From VRUE01 sp963774555 (lineage in GTDB: Bacteria > Actinomycetota > Thermoleophilia > Solirubrobacterales > 70-9): DNA of 64,000 nt. The notes beneath the pieces were generated by a model. The model saw nothing but the letters and a program-made list of their open reading frames with translations, was not told where the DNA came from and searched no databases. Location: the NCBI GenBank assembly GCA_963774555.1, contig CAVZFL010000001.1, positions 1 to 64,000 on the forward strand, in the 5' to 3' direction. Below are positions 16,564 to 25,172 of this stretch, one piece after another (the first letter of the stretch is position 1; each line of letters begins with the position of its first letter). The translations under genes were made by a program, and so were the position numbers.

Positions 16564-18821
16564 CCCTTCGCCGCCTCAACTCCTCGGTGCTCTCGCCGCT
16601 GCTCGCCTTCCCGCTCGCCTGGGCCTTCGGCGCACTGCTCTCCCAGGTGCACCTGCTCCACGCACAGGGCAGCTGGCAGACGGCGATGATCGCCGTCGTC
16701 GTCGCCGTGCCGCTCGCCTTTGTCGCCGGTGGCCTGATCGGCGAGGGGATTGCCACCGTCGCCACCGCGGTGGGCGCCGGCAGAGCCCCGACGCGGATCT
16801 CCGAGCGCGGCTTCCGCCGCATGCTGCTGGTGATCGTCGCCATCGGGCTGCTCGAGGTCGCCCACCAGTTCGCCAAGGCGGGGACGATCCCGCTGCTCAG
16901 CGGCAGCATCGACACGGCGCGCTTCTCGGAGGGTGGCCCGACGGTCATCCTCACCGACCTCCTGACCGTGGCCGCGATCCTGGCCCTGACCAGGCCCCGT
17001 GAGCTCTTTGCCCGCAGCTCCCGCTTCGAGCTGGGCATCGCCGCGGTCTCGATCGGGGCCTTCGCCCTGCAGGGCGGCCGCGGCAGCGTCGTGCTGCCGA
17101 TCGTCGTCGCGATCCTGGCCCGCTGGCTCTACTGGGGGCGTCCCAGCGCCTACGTGCTGACCGGGGGCGTGACGCTCGCCGTGCTGGCGATCACCATCGG
17201 CTTCTACCTGCGCGTGTACCAGCACCCGACGACGCCCTTCGAGGCCGAACTCTTCGGTGAAATCCTCCCCCCCCTGCCGTTCTTCCTCAAGCCCCTGATC
17301 CCGGTCTACCTGGCGATCACGACCAACTTCCTGGCGCTCAACGGCATCGTCGGCCACTTTCCGACGGTGGCCCCCTACGGCCACGGGGTGTTCGACGCCG
17401 TCGCCTTCGACAACTTCATCTCGGGGACCCAGCACATCGGAGACGTATCGGCGCTGACCACGCCGCCCTGGGTGACCAGCACGGTCGCCGGGCCGCTGTG
17501 GGCCGACGGAGCGTTTGGCTGGATCGTGCCGGGCATAGCGCTTGCAGGTGCCGTCGCCGGCGGCGCCTATGCAGCCGCGATCAGGACACGCTCCTTTCGC
17601 TGGGCCACTGCCGCCGCCTACCTCTTCTTCGTTGCGCTCTTCGGCCTCTACACGAACCTCTGGACCCAGCAGATCGATTGGCTGATCGTCGTCCCCTTGC
17701 TGCTCGTCCTCGGCGCCTTCGCCGAGGACCCGAGCTCACCGCCCGGCGCGATCGGCCGCGTATGGGGCAAGATCCGCGCGATGCGCGTCGAGCAACCCAC
17801 GCCCGCTGCCGACGCAAGCGCGAGCGAGTCGGCCCCGACCGCCGCACGGCGCCCGCGGCTCCCGCGCAGCTTCGGCGCCGCGGCCCTGGCCGGCGCCGGG
17901 GCGATCGCCGTCCTGCTGATCGTCGGCCTCGCGATCCAGGCGACGCTTCCGGATCCCTACCCGCTCGTCGCGACGAAGCGCCTGCCGGCGAGCGTCGCCA
18001 GCGCCCAGGAAGTGATGACCGACGGCGACCATCCGGGCGAGAACAGCGCGCTTTGGTGGGTCAACCGACACGGCGACCGTGTGACCGTACGTGCCGTCGA
18101 CCCCAGCCGGCTGGATGAGGGGCCCATCGTGGTCAACCGGTTCACGCTTCCCGGTGCCGCCCGGGCGCACTACGACGTCGGTCGCTGGCCGCCGCTTCGC
18201 AGCACCGCGCTCTTCGTCTTCATGCAGCGCGGCAACAACCTCGAAACGATCGTTCGCAACATCGAAACCAACCGCGTGTACGAGCGGCTCATCTCGACCG
18301 TCGGTCCGCCGCTGCCGGGAGCGATCAGGGACCTCTCGGTTGCCACCTGGGCGAGCACGGATCACCCGGACCTGATCATCGTCGACCGCAACGAAAAAAA
18401 TGCGCGGGTGAGGGTGCGCGTGCTCGGCGGCGAGAGCGGTTTCAGGCGACAGGATCTCGCGACCACGCTGCCCTTCCGAGGACTGGCACCATCGGAATGG
18501 TCACTCGACGTCGGCTCGATCGCCGCCGGCCAGGTCGGTGAAGAAGCGCGCAAAAACCCCGTCTACCGCACCGACATCGTGCTGATACAGAAGGATGCCG
18601 ACCGCGCCCACGCCAACCTCAAGGCGATGCTGGGCGAGCAGGGATACAACGGCTTCGCCTTCCAGCGCGACCTTGACATACCAGGTGCCGTGCCCCCCGA
18701 CAGCACCTTCCTGCTCGGAACCGAATCGGGCGCCACGAGCCTGTACCAGGTCCTTCCCCACACCCCACGCGGGCCGCTGTTGAGGGTCTTCTCGATCGAA
18801 CCGATCACCGGGCTCCTATAG
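16560..18821 (+). CDS. Wzy-like polysaccharide polymerase with large extracytoplasmic C-terminal domain
   Basis: A 753-residue protein. Residues 10-395 hold about eleven hydrophobic helices with a long outside loop near 215-310, in the style of oligosaccharide repeat-unit polymerases (O-antigen polymerase, Wzy). A Pro/Ala/Ser-rich linker (about 405-435) leads to one more helix (about 437-460) and a soluble domain of about 290 residues. That domain is rich in beta-strand patterns and has VCBS-like repeats (SVATWASTDHPDLIIVDRNEKN). I know no standard Wzy with this extra domain; it might bind the growing polymer. ATGA overlap with the previous gene. Polymerase activity is inferred from topology and context, not from a catalytic motif. 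Confidence 0.72.
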   Translation: MTLRRLNSSVLSPLLAFPLAWAFGALLSQVHLLHAQGSWQTAMIAVVVAVPLAFVAGGLIGEGIATVATAVGAGRAPTRISERGFRRMLLVIVAIGLLEVAHQFAKAGTIPLLSGSIDTARFSEGGPTVILTDLLTVAAILALTRPRELFARSSRFELGIAAVSIGAFALQGGRGSVVLPIVVAILARWLYWGRPSAYVLTGGVTLAVLAITIGFYLRVYQHPTTPFEAELFGEILPPLPFFLKPLIPVYLAITTNFLALNGIVGHFPTVAPYGHGVFDAVAFDNFISGTQHIGDVSALTTPPWVTSTVAGPLWADGAFGWIVPGIALAGAVAGGAYAAAIRTRSFRWATAAAYLFFVALFGLYTNLWTQQIDWLIVVPLLLVLGAFAEDPSSPPGAIGRVWGKIRAMRVEQPTPAADASASESAPTAARRPRLPRSFGAAALAGAGAIAVLLIVGLAIQATLPDPYPLVATKRLPASVASAQEVMTDGDHPGENSALWWVNRHGDRVTVRAVDPSRLDEGPIVVNRFTLPGAARAHYDVGRWPPLRSTALFVFMQRGNNLETIVRNIETNRVYERLISTVGPPLPGAIRDLSVATWASTDHPDLIIVDRNEKNARVRVRVLGGESGFRRQDLATTLPFRGLAPSEWSLDVGSIAAGQVGEEARKNPVYRTDIVLIQKDADRAHANLKAMLGEQGYNGFAFQRDLDIPGAVPPDSTFLLGTESGATSLYQVLPHTPRGPLLRVFSIEPITGLL

Positions 18822-18823
18822 CG

Positions 18824-20302
18824 ATTCCCGAGCAACAGCCCGAGCAGTTCGAGGCGGCGCAACCCCCCGAGCCCACCGCACTCGGGGTCACCGCCGCCAG
18901 GGGCGTCGGGGTTCTCGTCGGCCGGACGCTCGGCCTGCAGCTGCTGACCGCCGGCGTCACCATCGTCGTGGCGCGAATTCTCACGCCGGCGGACTACGGC
19001 CTCTTCGCGGTGGCGCTGGCCGTGCAGCTCGTCGGCCAGCGCGCCGCTGAACTGGGCCTCCCGGCCGCCCTGGTGCGGATGGAGGAGACGCCCTCGCCGC
19101 GATTGCAGCGGGCCGTCGCCGGCGTGCTGCTGCTCGCCACGGTCTCGCTGGCGGCGCTGCTGCTGCTCGCCGCCTTCGCGGTCGCGCCGGCCTTCGGCGG
19201 CAGTCGCACGCTGGAAGTGATCGCCGTCGCCGCCTGTGCGATGCCCTTCTACGCCGGCCGGGCGATCCCGATGGTGCTGATGGAGCGCGAGCTGAGCTTT
19301 GGCAGGGTGGCGATCGTGGAGACCGCCGACACGCTCGCTTTCAACGGCTTCGCCCTCGCTGGAGCGCTTGCCGGGCTCGGCGCCTTCAGCCTCGTCGGAG
19401 CGGTTCCGGTCGGCGGCCTGGCGGGCGCGATCACCGCCTGGGCGATCCAGCCGTTCGCCCGCCGCCCCAGCCTCGACCTCGGCGCCGTGCGGCCGCTGGC
19501 CGGCTTCGGGGTGCGCGTCAGCATCTTCCAAGGGGTGGCCCTGCTCAAAGAACTCGGCTTCGTCTCGCTGCTCGCCGCGATGGGCGGCCCATCCCTCGCG
19601 GGCTTCTACGCGATGGCCAAGCGCCTGTTCTCCTTCCCGATCGCCCTCACCTCCGCCGTCGGCAGGGTCGCCCTTCCGACGCTGTCCCGGGACGCCGAAA
19701 AGAGAGCCGGCCGTGCCGCCCAGATCATGGCACTGACCGCGATCGCGGCAGGCCTGCCGCTAGCACTCGTCGCCGGAACCGCACAACCGCTGATCAGCGT
19801 CCTGTTGGGCGACGAATGGCTGCCGACGACCGACATAGTCCTGATCGGCTCCCTCGGCCTGATGATCACCGCAAGCGCCCTCTCGACGATGATGAGCTAC
19901 ACCCTCGCCGAGGGAAAGGCGAACGCGACGATCGGCGCGACGCTCGCCGAAGCGACGGTCCTCTGCATCCTCTCGATCGTCCTGATCGGCCCACTCAACG
20001 AGGCTGCGGTCGGCATCGCCCTCGCCGCGGGAAGCACCGCCTCGATGACGGTCCTGGCACTGACCACCGACCCCCGCGTGCGGCGGGCGCTGAGGAAGGT
20101 CGCCAGGTCCACGCTGATTGCCGCGGCCGCCACCGGTGCCGCCCAGGCCCTGGATCTCAGCAACGACTTCAAGGGCCTGGTCCTGGGCCTGGTAACCGTC
20201 TCCGTGGTCTGGCTCGGACTCGAGGCGGTATTCGCACGGCCGGAACTGAAAGAGATCTTCGGCTTTGCCCGGCCGGCGCTGAGACGGGTGCGCGGCGCAT
20301 GA
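18824..20302 (+). CDS. Lipid-linked oligosaccharide flippase (Wzx/MATE-like polysaccharide transporter)
   Basis: A membrane protein with about 12-14 helices matching polysaccharide biosynthesis flippases, which turn undecaprenyl-linked repeat units to the outer face. The hallmark first helix plus RILTPADYGLFAVALAVQ is present. The start is problematic: the first ATG/GTG/TTG in frame is GTG 18968, but this would cut off most of helix 1 (VGVLVGRTLGLQLLTAG), which is encoded just upstream. No ATG, GTG or TTG exists in frame between the stop at 18674 and 18968. Candidate non-canonical starts are ATA 18818 (overlapping the previous TAG) and ATT 18824. I annotate from 18824. The 3' end overlaps the next gene by ATGA. 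Confidence 0.85.
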   Translation: MPEQQPEQFEAAQPPEPTALGVTAARGVGVLVGRTLGLQLLTAGVTIVVARILTPADYGLFAVALAVQLVGQRAAELGLPAALVRMEETPSPRLQRAVAGVLLLATVSLAALLLLAAFAVAPAFGGSRTLEVIAVAACAMPFYAGRAIPMVLMERELSFGRVAIVETADTLAFNGFALAGALAGLGAFSLVGAVPVGGLAGAITAWAIQPFARRPSLDLGAVRPLAGFGVRVSIFQGVALLKELGFVSLLAAMGGPSLAGFYAMAKRLFSFPIALTSAVGRVALPTLSRDAEKRAGRAAQIMALTAIAAGLPLALVAGTAQPLISVLLGDEWLPTTDIVLIGSLGLMITASALSTMMSYTLAEGKANATIGATLAEATVLCILSIVLIGPLNEAAVGIALAAGSTASMTVLALTTDPRVRRALRKVARSTLIAAAATGAAQALDLSNDFKGLVLGLVTVSVVWLGLEAVFARPELKEIFGFARPALRRVRGA

Positions 20303-21444
20303 AGATCTGCCTCTTCGACTGGAACGAGGGCGGACATCACGCGGAGATCGCAAAGGCGTTCGTCGCAGCGCTCGATCCCGGAGCCGACGTCGTGCTGGCC
20401 GCACCCGAGACAACGATCGCGGCGGTCGGCGGGGTGGCGGCCGAGACGATCTCCCTCGGCCCCGCCCGCCCGCGGCTGCTCGCCGCCGGCGAGCAGGGAG
20501 ACGCGTCGAAGGCCGAGCTCGCCGAACGGGAGCTCGACCTGGTCGCCGACACGGTTCGCCGGGTCGCACCCGACCACCTCGTGCTGCTCTGGGGAGAGCC
20601 GGTGCTGCGCTGGCTCCTGCGCCGCCCTCCGCTGCCGGCCAGGGTCAGCCTCTACATCGCCTTCTCGAGAGTCCACTATCCGCGCCGGTACGGCACCCAT
20701 TTCACCCCGAAGGAATGGGCGAGCGCGCTCTACAAGGAGCTCAACCTCCTGCGCTGGGCGCGGCGGCCCGACTCCGATGCGCTCTTCTGCATCGATCGCG
20801 AGGCCGCGGCGCGCCTCTCCCGCTACCCGGGCGCACGCGCCTACGGTCTCGGCGAGCCGCCGCTCAGCTACCAACCTGCGCCCACGCCGGCCGAGCAGAA
20901 GGAGGGCTGCATCCTTTTCGGCTACATGGACGAGCGCAAGGGAATCGAGCGCATCGCGGCGGCCGTCGAGCACGGCTGCGCGGGCTTGCGTCTGCGGCTG
21001 TACGGCGAGCCGGCCCCCGAGTACGCGGAGCAGCTCGCCGGCCAGATCGAGCGCATGCGTGCCGGCGGAGTCGAGGTGGAGACCCGCCTCCGGCGCCTGC
21101 CCTACGAGGAGGCCCTGGACAGCATCGGCAGCGCCCGGGTGGCGCTGCTCTCCTTCGGTTGGGTGCCGGTCGGCTCGCGGGTCCTGCTCGAGGCGGCAAC
21201 GGTGGGCACGCCGGTGGTCGGCTCGAGCCGCGGGGCGGTCGGGCACCTGATCCGCTCCCACGGGCTGGGCCTGACCGTCGACCCCGAAGACACGGGGGCG
21301 TTGCGCGAGGCGATCCTGGCACTGAGCATGGACCCTGCGGCGCCGGCGGGCTACGCGGCCAACCTCAGCGCCTACGCCGGGGAGCTCAACGGAGAGCGCT
21401 ACCGGGGGATGATCCGGGCGGCCTTCGGGCTGGATGGCAAATAG
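20299..21444 (+). CDS. GT4-like glycosyltransferase, first of a tandem pair
   Basis: A 381-residue GT-B fold protein. The N-terminal half begins MKICLFDWNEGGHHAEIAKA. The C-terminal half has the GT4 pattern ILFGYMDERKGIERI, LRLYGEPAPEY, and VPVGSRVLLEAATVGTPVVGSSRGAVG, with the donor-binding acidic residue in LLEA. It is about 40 percent similar by eye to the next gene, with the same start (MKICLFDWN) and same length, so a tandem duplication is likely. The ATG overlaps the flippase stop. The donor is unknown. Confidence 0.87.
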   Translation: MKICLFDWNEGGHHAEIAKAFVAALDPGADVVLAAPETTIAAVGGVAAETISLGPARPRLLAAGEQGDASKAELAERELDLVADTVRRVAPDHLVLLWGEPVLRWLLRRPPLPARVSLYIAFSRVHYPRRYGTHFTPKEWASALYKELNLLRWARRPDSDALFCIDREAAARLSRYPGARAYGLGEPPLSYQPAPTPAEQKEGCILFGYMDERKGIERIAAAVEHGCAGLRLRLYGEPAPEYAEQLAGQIERMRAGGVEVETRLRRLPYEEALDSIGSARVALLSFGWVPVGSRVLLEAATVGTPVVGSSRGAVGHLIRSHGLGLTVDPEDTGALREAILALSMDPAAPAGYAANLSAYAGELNGERYRGMIRAAFGLDGK

Positions 21445-21454
21445 GATCGCCCGG

Positions 21455-22609
21455 ATGAAGATCTGCCTTTTCGACTGGAACGCGATCGGCCACAATCCGA
21501 TGATCCTGAAGGCCTTTGCCGAGGCCCTTCTGCCCGACGCGGAAGTCGTGCTCGCCGCGCCGGATCTGGCCCTGGAACGGGTCGCGCTCGACTCGGTCGA
21601 GACCTGGCCGGTGGGAGATCCACGGCCACAGCCGACCGCAACCAGGGGAAAGTTCGAGCGCGACGGGCAGCTGCTCGACAAGGCGGAGGTCGCCGACGAG
21701 GAGCTCGACCTGATCGACAGGATCTGCCGGGACGTCCAGCCCGATCACCTCGTCCTGATGCACGCCGACCCGCTGCTCAGGCGGCTGATGCGGCGTGCGC
21801 CCTACCCCTTCCCCCACAGCATCTGCATCTTCCAGGCGCGGGTGCACTATCCCTCGGCCTACGAAACCCCCCTGCCGCTCGGGGAGCGGGTCCGGGCGCA
21901 CTACCAGGACCATCTGGTCAAGCGCTGGCAGCGGCGGCCTGACGCCCACACCGTCTTCGCTCTCGACAAAATCCCGGCCGAACGCTGGGCGCGCCGGCGC
22001 GGGGCCGAAGCCCAGTGGCTGCCCGAGCCGCCGATCCCGGTCGCTCTGCCGGATACGAACGGGCCCCGGTCGGGTTGCATCTTCTTCGGCCTGCTGGCAC
22101 CGCGCAAGGGCCTCGGCCTGGTCGCCGATGCGCTCGCCAGGGAATCGGCCGGGTTCCGCCTCACGGTGGCGGGCGAGATCGCGCCCGGCTACGAGGAGGA
22201 GCTCTCGGCGACGATCGCACGGCTGCGGGCTCAAGGCGTAGAGGTGAGAGAGCGCACGGGCCGTCTCAGCGACGAGGAGGTCATGCAGGAGCTTGCCTCG
22301 GCCCGCTGCGCGGTCCTTCCCTACCGCTTTCACCCGGGCACCTCGCGAGTGCTGACCGAGGCGGCGGCGGTCGGTACGCCCGTGATCGCCCCCGATCACG
22401 GCCTGGTCGGCCAGCTGATGCACGAGTACGGGGTCGGCCTGACCGCCGACCCGACCGACCCCGACGCGCTGCGCTCGGCTCTGATCGAGCTCGAGCGCGA
22501 CCCCGATGGCGCCGCCCGGTACCGATCCAATCTGGAGCGGTACACGCGGGACTACGGCGGCGACGCTTTTCGCAACGCGGTGCGGGCGACGTTCGGGCTC
22601 GACACCTGA
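21455..22609 (+). CDS. GT4-like glycosyltransferase, second of a tandem pair
   Basis: A 384-residue GT-B enzyme paralogous to 20299-21444: MKICLFDWNAIGHNPMILKA, QPDHLVLMHADPLLRRL, IFFGLLAPRKGLGLVADAL, TSRVLTEAAAVGTPVIAPDHGLVG. I place the start at ATG 21455 because it aligns with the paralogue; an in-frame ATG at 21434 is seven codons further up. It is in the coupled glycan operon, 10 bases after its sister gene. The two copies probably add different sugars or act at different linkages. Confidence 0.87.
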   Translation: MKICLFDWNAIGHNPMILKAFAEALLPDAEVVLAAPDLALERVALDSVETWPVGDPRPQPTATRGKFERDGQLLDKAEVADEELDLIDRICRDVQPDHLVLMHADPLLRRLMRRAPYPFPHSICIFQARVHYPSAYETPLPLGERVRAHYQDHLVKRWQRRPDAHTVFALDKIPAERWARRRGAEAQWLPEPPIPVALPDTNGPRSGCIFFGLLAPRKGLGLVADALARESAGFRLTVAGEIAPGYEEELSATIARLRAQGVEVRERTGRLSDEEVMQELASARCAVLPYRFHPGTSRVLTEAAAVGTPVIAPDHGLVGQLMHEYGVGLTADPTDPDALRSALIELERDPDGAARYRSNLERYTRDYGGDAFRNAVRATFGLDT

Positions 22610-22615
22610 GCCGCC

Positions 22616-23548
22616 TTGCAGCCGACCGTCTACATACCAACGTTGCGGGCCGGAGAGCGGCTGGCGAAGACACTGCAGGCGCTGGAAGAGCAGGAGCCCC
22701 GCGCCGATGTGGTGATCGCCGACAACAGCGAGGAAGGCCTCGGCGCGGCACTGGTGCGGGAGCGCTTCCCCTGGGCGCGCGCCGTGCGGTTCGGGACGAA
22801 CCTGGGCTTCGGCAAGGCCCTGAACCGAGCGGTAAGGGAGGAGTCGGGCGACCCGATCGTCTTCCTCAATGACGACGTCAGCGTCCAGCCCGGCTTCGTC
22901 GAGGGCCTCCTCGCCACACTCACCCCGGACGTCGACGCGGTGGCCGCCGTCCTGCTCAGCGAACGCGACCCGCAGAAAATCGATTCGGCCGGCGTCGTCG
23001 CCGACCGCACCCTGCTGGGGTTCGACCACCTGAGTGGCGAGCCGATCGAGAGACTTGACTCCGCCCCCGATCCACTCGGACCGACGGGGGGCGCCGCGCT
23101 CTACCGGCGCTCGGCATTCGAGGCCGTCGGCGGCTTCGACGAACAAATCTTTGCCTACTACGAGGATCTCGACCTGGCATTGCGCATGCGCCAGGCCGGA
23201 TTCCACTGCCGGCTTGCCCGGAACGCCCGCGGTGTCCACGCCTACTCCGAGACCCTGGGTGCGAACAGCGGCCGCAAGTACGCGATGACCGGTTGGAGCC
23301 GCGGGTACCTGCTGCGCACCTACGGCATCGGCCGCAGGCCCGGCCTCCTCGCCAGGGCCCTCGCGACGGAGGCGGTCATCTGCATGGGTCAGGCGCTCGC
23401 CGACCATACGGCGAAGGGGTTTTATGGAAGGATCGCCGGATGGCGAGCCGCCAAGGACATACCCCGCAGGACGCTCCCCCGGGATGGCTTGCTCCAGATC
23501 GGCTTCCGTCAAGCTCTCGCTCTGCGCCGCCGTCGTCGTGAAGGCTGA
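22616..23548 (+). CDS. GT2 family glycosyltransferase (rhamnosyltransferase-like)
   Basis: A 310-residue GT2 enzyme starting at a TTG six bases after the previous stop. Motifs: VYIPTLRAGERLAKTL, VVIADNSEEG, GTNLGFGKALNRAV, FLNDDVSVQP (DxD) and GGFDEQIFAYYEDLDLALRMRQAG. The overall order is that of WbbL/RfbF-like rhamnosyltransferases. The final Arg-rich tail could contact the membrane. The 3' end overlaps the next gene by 11 bases. Confidence 0.87.
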   Translation: MQPTVYIPTLRAGERLAKTLQALEEQEPRADVVIADNSEEGLGAALVRERFPWARAVRFGTNLGFGKALNRAVREESGDPIVFLNDDVSVQPGFVEGLLATLTPDVDAVAAVLLSERDPQKIDSAGVVADRTLLGFDHLSGEPIERLDSAPDPLGPTGGAALYRRSAFEAVGGFDEQIFAYYEDLDLALRMRQAGFHCRLARNARGVHAYSETLGANSGRKYAMTGWSRGYLLRTYGIGRRPGLLARALATEAVICMGQALADHTAKGFYGRIAGWRAAKDIPRRTLPRDGLLQIGFRQALALRRRRREG

Positions 23549-24392
23549 CTCCCCTTCCATCCCGGCCGCGCCTGACCGGAGGCCCGATCTCGAGCGCATC
23601 GCCAGCGGCCATAGGCCGCCCCTGCGGCAGTGGCGGCGGGCCTACCTTCGGGGCCGCGGGCGCCTGGTCGAGCAGGCACTGGGCTGCAAGGGGCTGATCG
23701 AGGCGCTCCAGCGCGGCGAGCGCCTTCCGGACGGATACGGATTCGGCTTCGACGAGCGGGTGATCGAATATCCCTGGCTGCTCGCCTCGGAACCCACCGG
23801 GCGGAGCCTGGATGCCGGCTCGATCCTCAACCATTCCTACGTGCTGCCCCATTTCCTCTCCCGCCTCGACCCTCTCACGATCTTCACCCTCGCGCCCGAG
23901 CCGGAGGCCTTCACCGAGCTCGGTGTCTCCTACGTCTACGGAGACATGCGGGAGCTGCCCTTCGCCGACGGCTGGTTCGACACGGTGGTCTCGTTCTCCA
24001 CCCTCGAGCACATCGGCATGGACAACGTCCACTACGGCGGCAGTGGCGACCTGAAGCCGGATCCCCAGGCAGAGATGAAGGTCGCCCTGGGGGAGTTGCG
24101 CAGGGTGACGAAACCCGGGGGCCGCATCCTGATCACGGTTCCCTTCGGCAAGAGCACCAACATGGGATGGTCGCGCCAGCTCGGCCTGGCCGAGGTGGAG
24201 GACATGATCGAGACGCTGGCCCCGGCCGGGTCGAAGCTCGAGGTCTACGCCTACGGCAGCGAGGGCTGGAACTCAAGCGACGCCGGGGCCGCCGCCACCG
24301 CCGAGTACCACGACTTCACCAAGGAAGCCAGGTGGCCGGCCGACAAGGCGGCGGCGGCGAGAGCGGTCGCCTGCCTCGATCTGCGCCTCTAA
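23538..24392 (+). CDS. SAM-dependent methyltransferase-like protein
   Basis: A 284-residue protein from the GTG at 23538, which overlaps the stop region of the preceding glycosyltransferase; longer in-frame starts lie inside that gene. It contains a class I methyltransferase core: LDAGSILNHSYVLP in place of the usual DxGxGxG loop, YVYGDMRELPFADGWFDTVVSFSTLEHIG (motif II/III region) and ALGELRRVTKPGGRILITVPFGK. The glycine-rich loop I is degenerate. It closes the eight-gene operon, so methyl capping or decoration of the glycan is plausible. Confidence 0.82.
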   Translation: MKADSPSIPAAPDRRPDLERIASGHRPPLRQWRRAYLRGRGRLVEQALGCKGLIEALQRGERLPDGYGFGFDERVIEYPWLLASEPTGRSLDAGSILNHSYVLPHFLSRLDPLTIFTLAPEPEAFTELGVSYVYGDMRELPFADGWFDTVVSFSTLEHIGMDNVHYGGSGDLKPDPQAEMKVALGELRRVTKPGGRILITVPFGKSTNMGWSRQLGLAEVEDMIETLAPAGSKLEVYAYGSEGWNSSDAGAAATAEYHDFTKEARWPADKAAAARAVACLDLRL

Positions 24393-24409
24393 CGGGGCCG
24401 ACCCGGCGT

Positions 24410-25168
24410 TCAGCCCATCGGGGTGAGAACCGCGATCTTCCTGTAGGCCGGGGACCTGTCGCCACCCCGCAGGACGTTCAGCCATCCGGACCCCCCCTTT
24501 CCGGAGCCCTCGCACATCCGTCTGCCCAGGGGAGCCGCCGCGCGCAGCGTGCCGCGCACGATGAGCGGAACCGCCTCGAGCATCGAGATCGCGAGGTGGG
24601 TCCAGAGCCACTCGTTGTCGTGCAGCTCCACCGTGCCGAACGGGGCGAGGCCGTCGCTGAGCTCGGTGGTGGCGGGAAAACCGTTGTCGAGGTGCTCGAC
24701 CAGCCAGGGCGGCACGCTGCGGCCCGGAAGCAACCGGTACCAGCGCGCGAGGGCGCGGTCGAACCTGAGCGCCCGCGGGCCGCAGGGGCAGCCGACGATC
24801 AGGCGCGAACGAGTGACCCTTGCGAGCTCGGCGAGAGCGGCAGGCCGCTTTCCAGCGGGGAGATGCTCGAGCAGATCGAGGGCGAGGACCACGTCGAACT
24901 GTCGATCTCGGAATGGCAGTTCCGTCACGTCGGCCTCGACACGCCGCAGCCCGTCGTCTCCGCCGACCTCGACCGCACCGTAGTCGCTGAAGTCGAGGTC
25001 GCTCACCGTGATGTCCCAGTCGTCGCGGAGAAACCGGGCCACGCCCTCGCTGCCGCTGCCAACCTCCAGCATCGTCGTCCCCTGCGGGTCCTCGAGCAGC
25101 GACAGCACGGCGCTGTAACGCGCCAGCTGGTTGAGCATCACCGGGGCCAGATGTCCTTTGCTCTGCAT
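24410..25168 (-). CDS. Class I SAM-dependent methyltransferase
   Basis: A 252-residue protein from ATG 25168. The SAM-binding motif MLEVGSGSEGVARFL is clear, followed by DITVSDLDFSDYG, ADVTELPFRDRQFDVVLALDLLEHLP and a post-motif strand with SRLIVGCPCG. The C-terminal third is basic and probably binds the substrate. It starts four bases after the stop of the GT-C-like membrane protein (25173-26867), so they form a two-gene minus-strand unit. It converges on 23538-24392 with only 17 bases between. Substrate unknown. Confidence 0.87.
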   Translation of the reverse strand: MQSKGHLAPVMLNQLARYSAVLSLLEDPQGTTMLEVGSGSEGVARFLRDDWDITVSDLDFSDYGAVEVGGDDGLRRVEADVTELPFRDRQFDVVLALDLLEHLPAGKRPAALAELARVTRSRLIVGCPCGPRALRFDRALARWYRLLPGRSVPPWLVEHLDNGFPATTELSDGLAPFGTVELHDNEWLWTHLAISMLEAVPLIVRGTLRAAAPLGRRMCEGSGKGGSGWLNVLRGGDRSPAYRKIAVLTPMG

Positions 25169-25172
25169 CCGA

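Noticed and set aside
19897..23599. Long minus-strand open frames (19897-21681, 21386-23599) opposite the GT4 and GT2 genes
   Set aside because: No recognisable domain; the plus-strand genes have conserved motifs and coupled starts, so these are codon-bias shadows.
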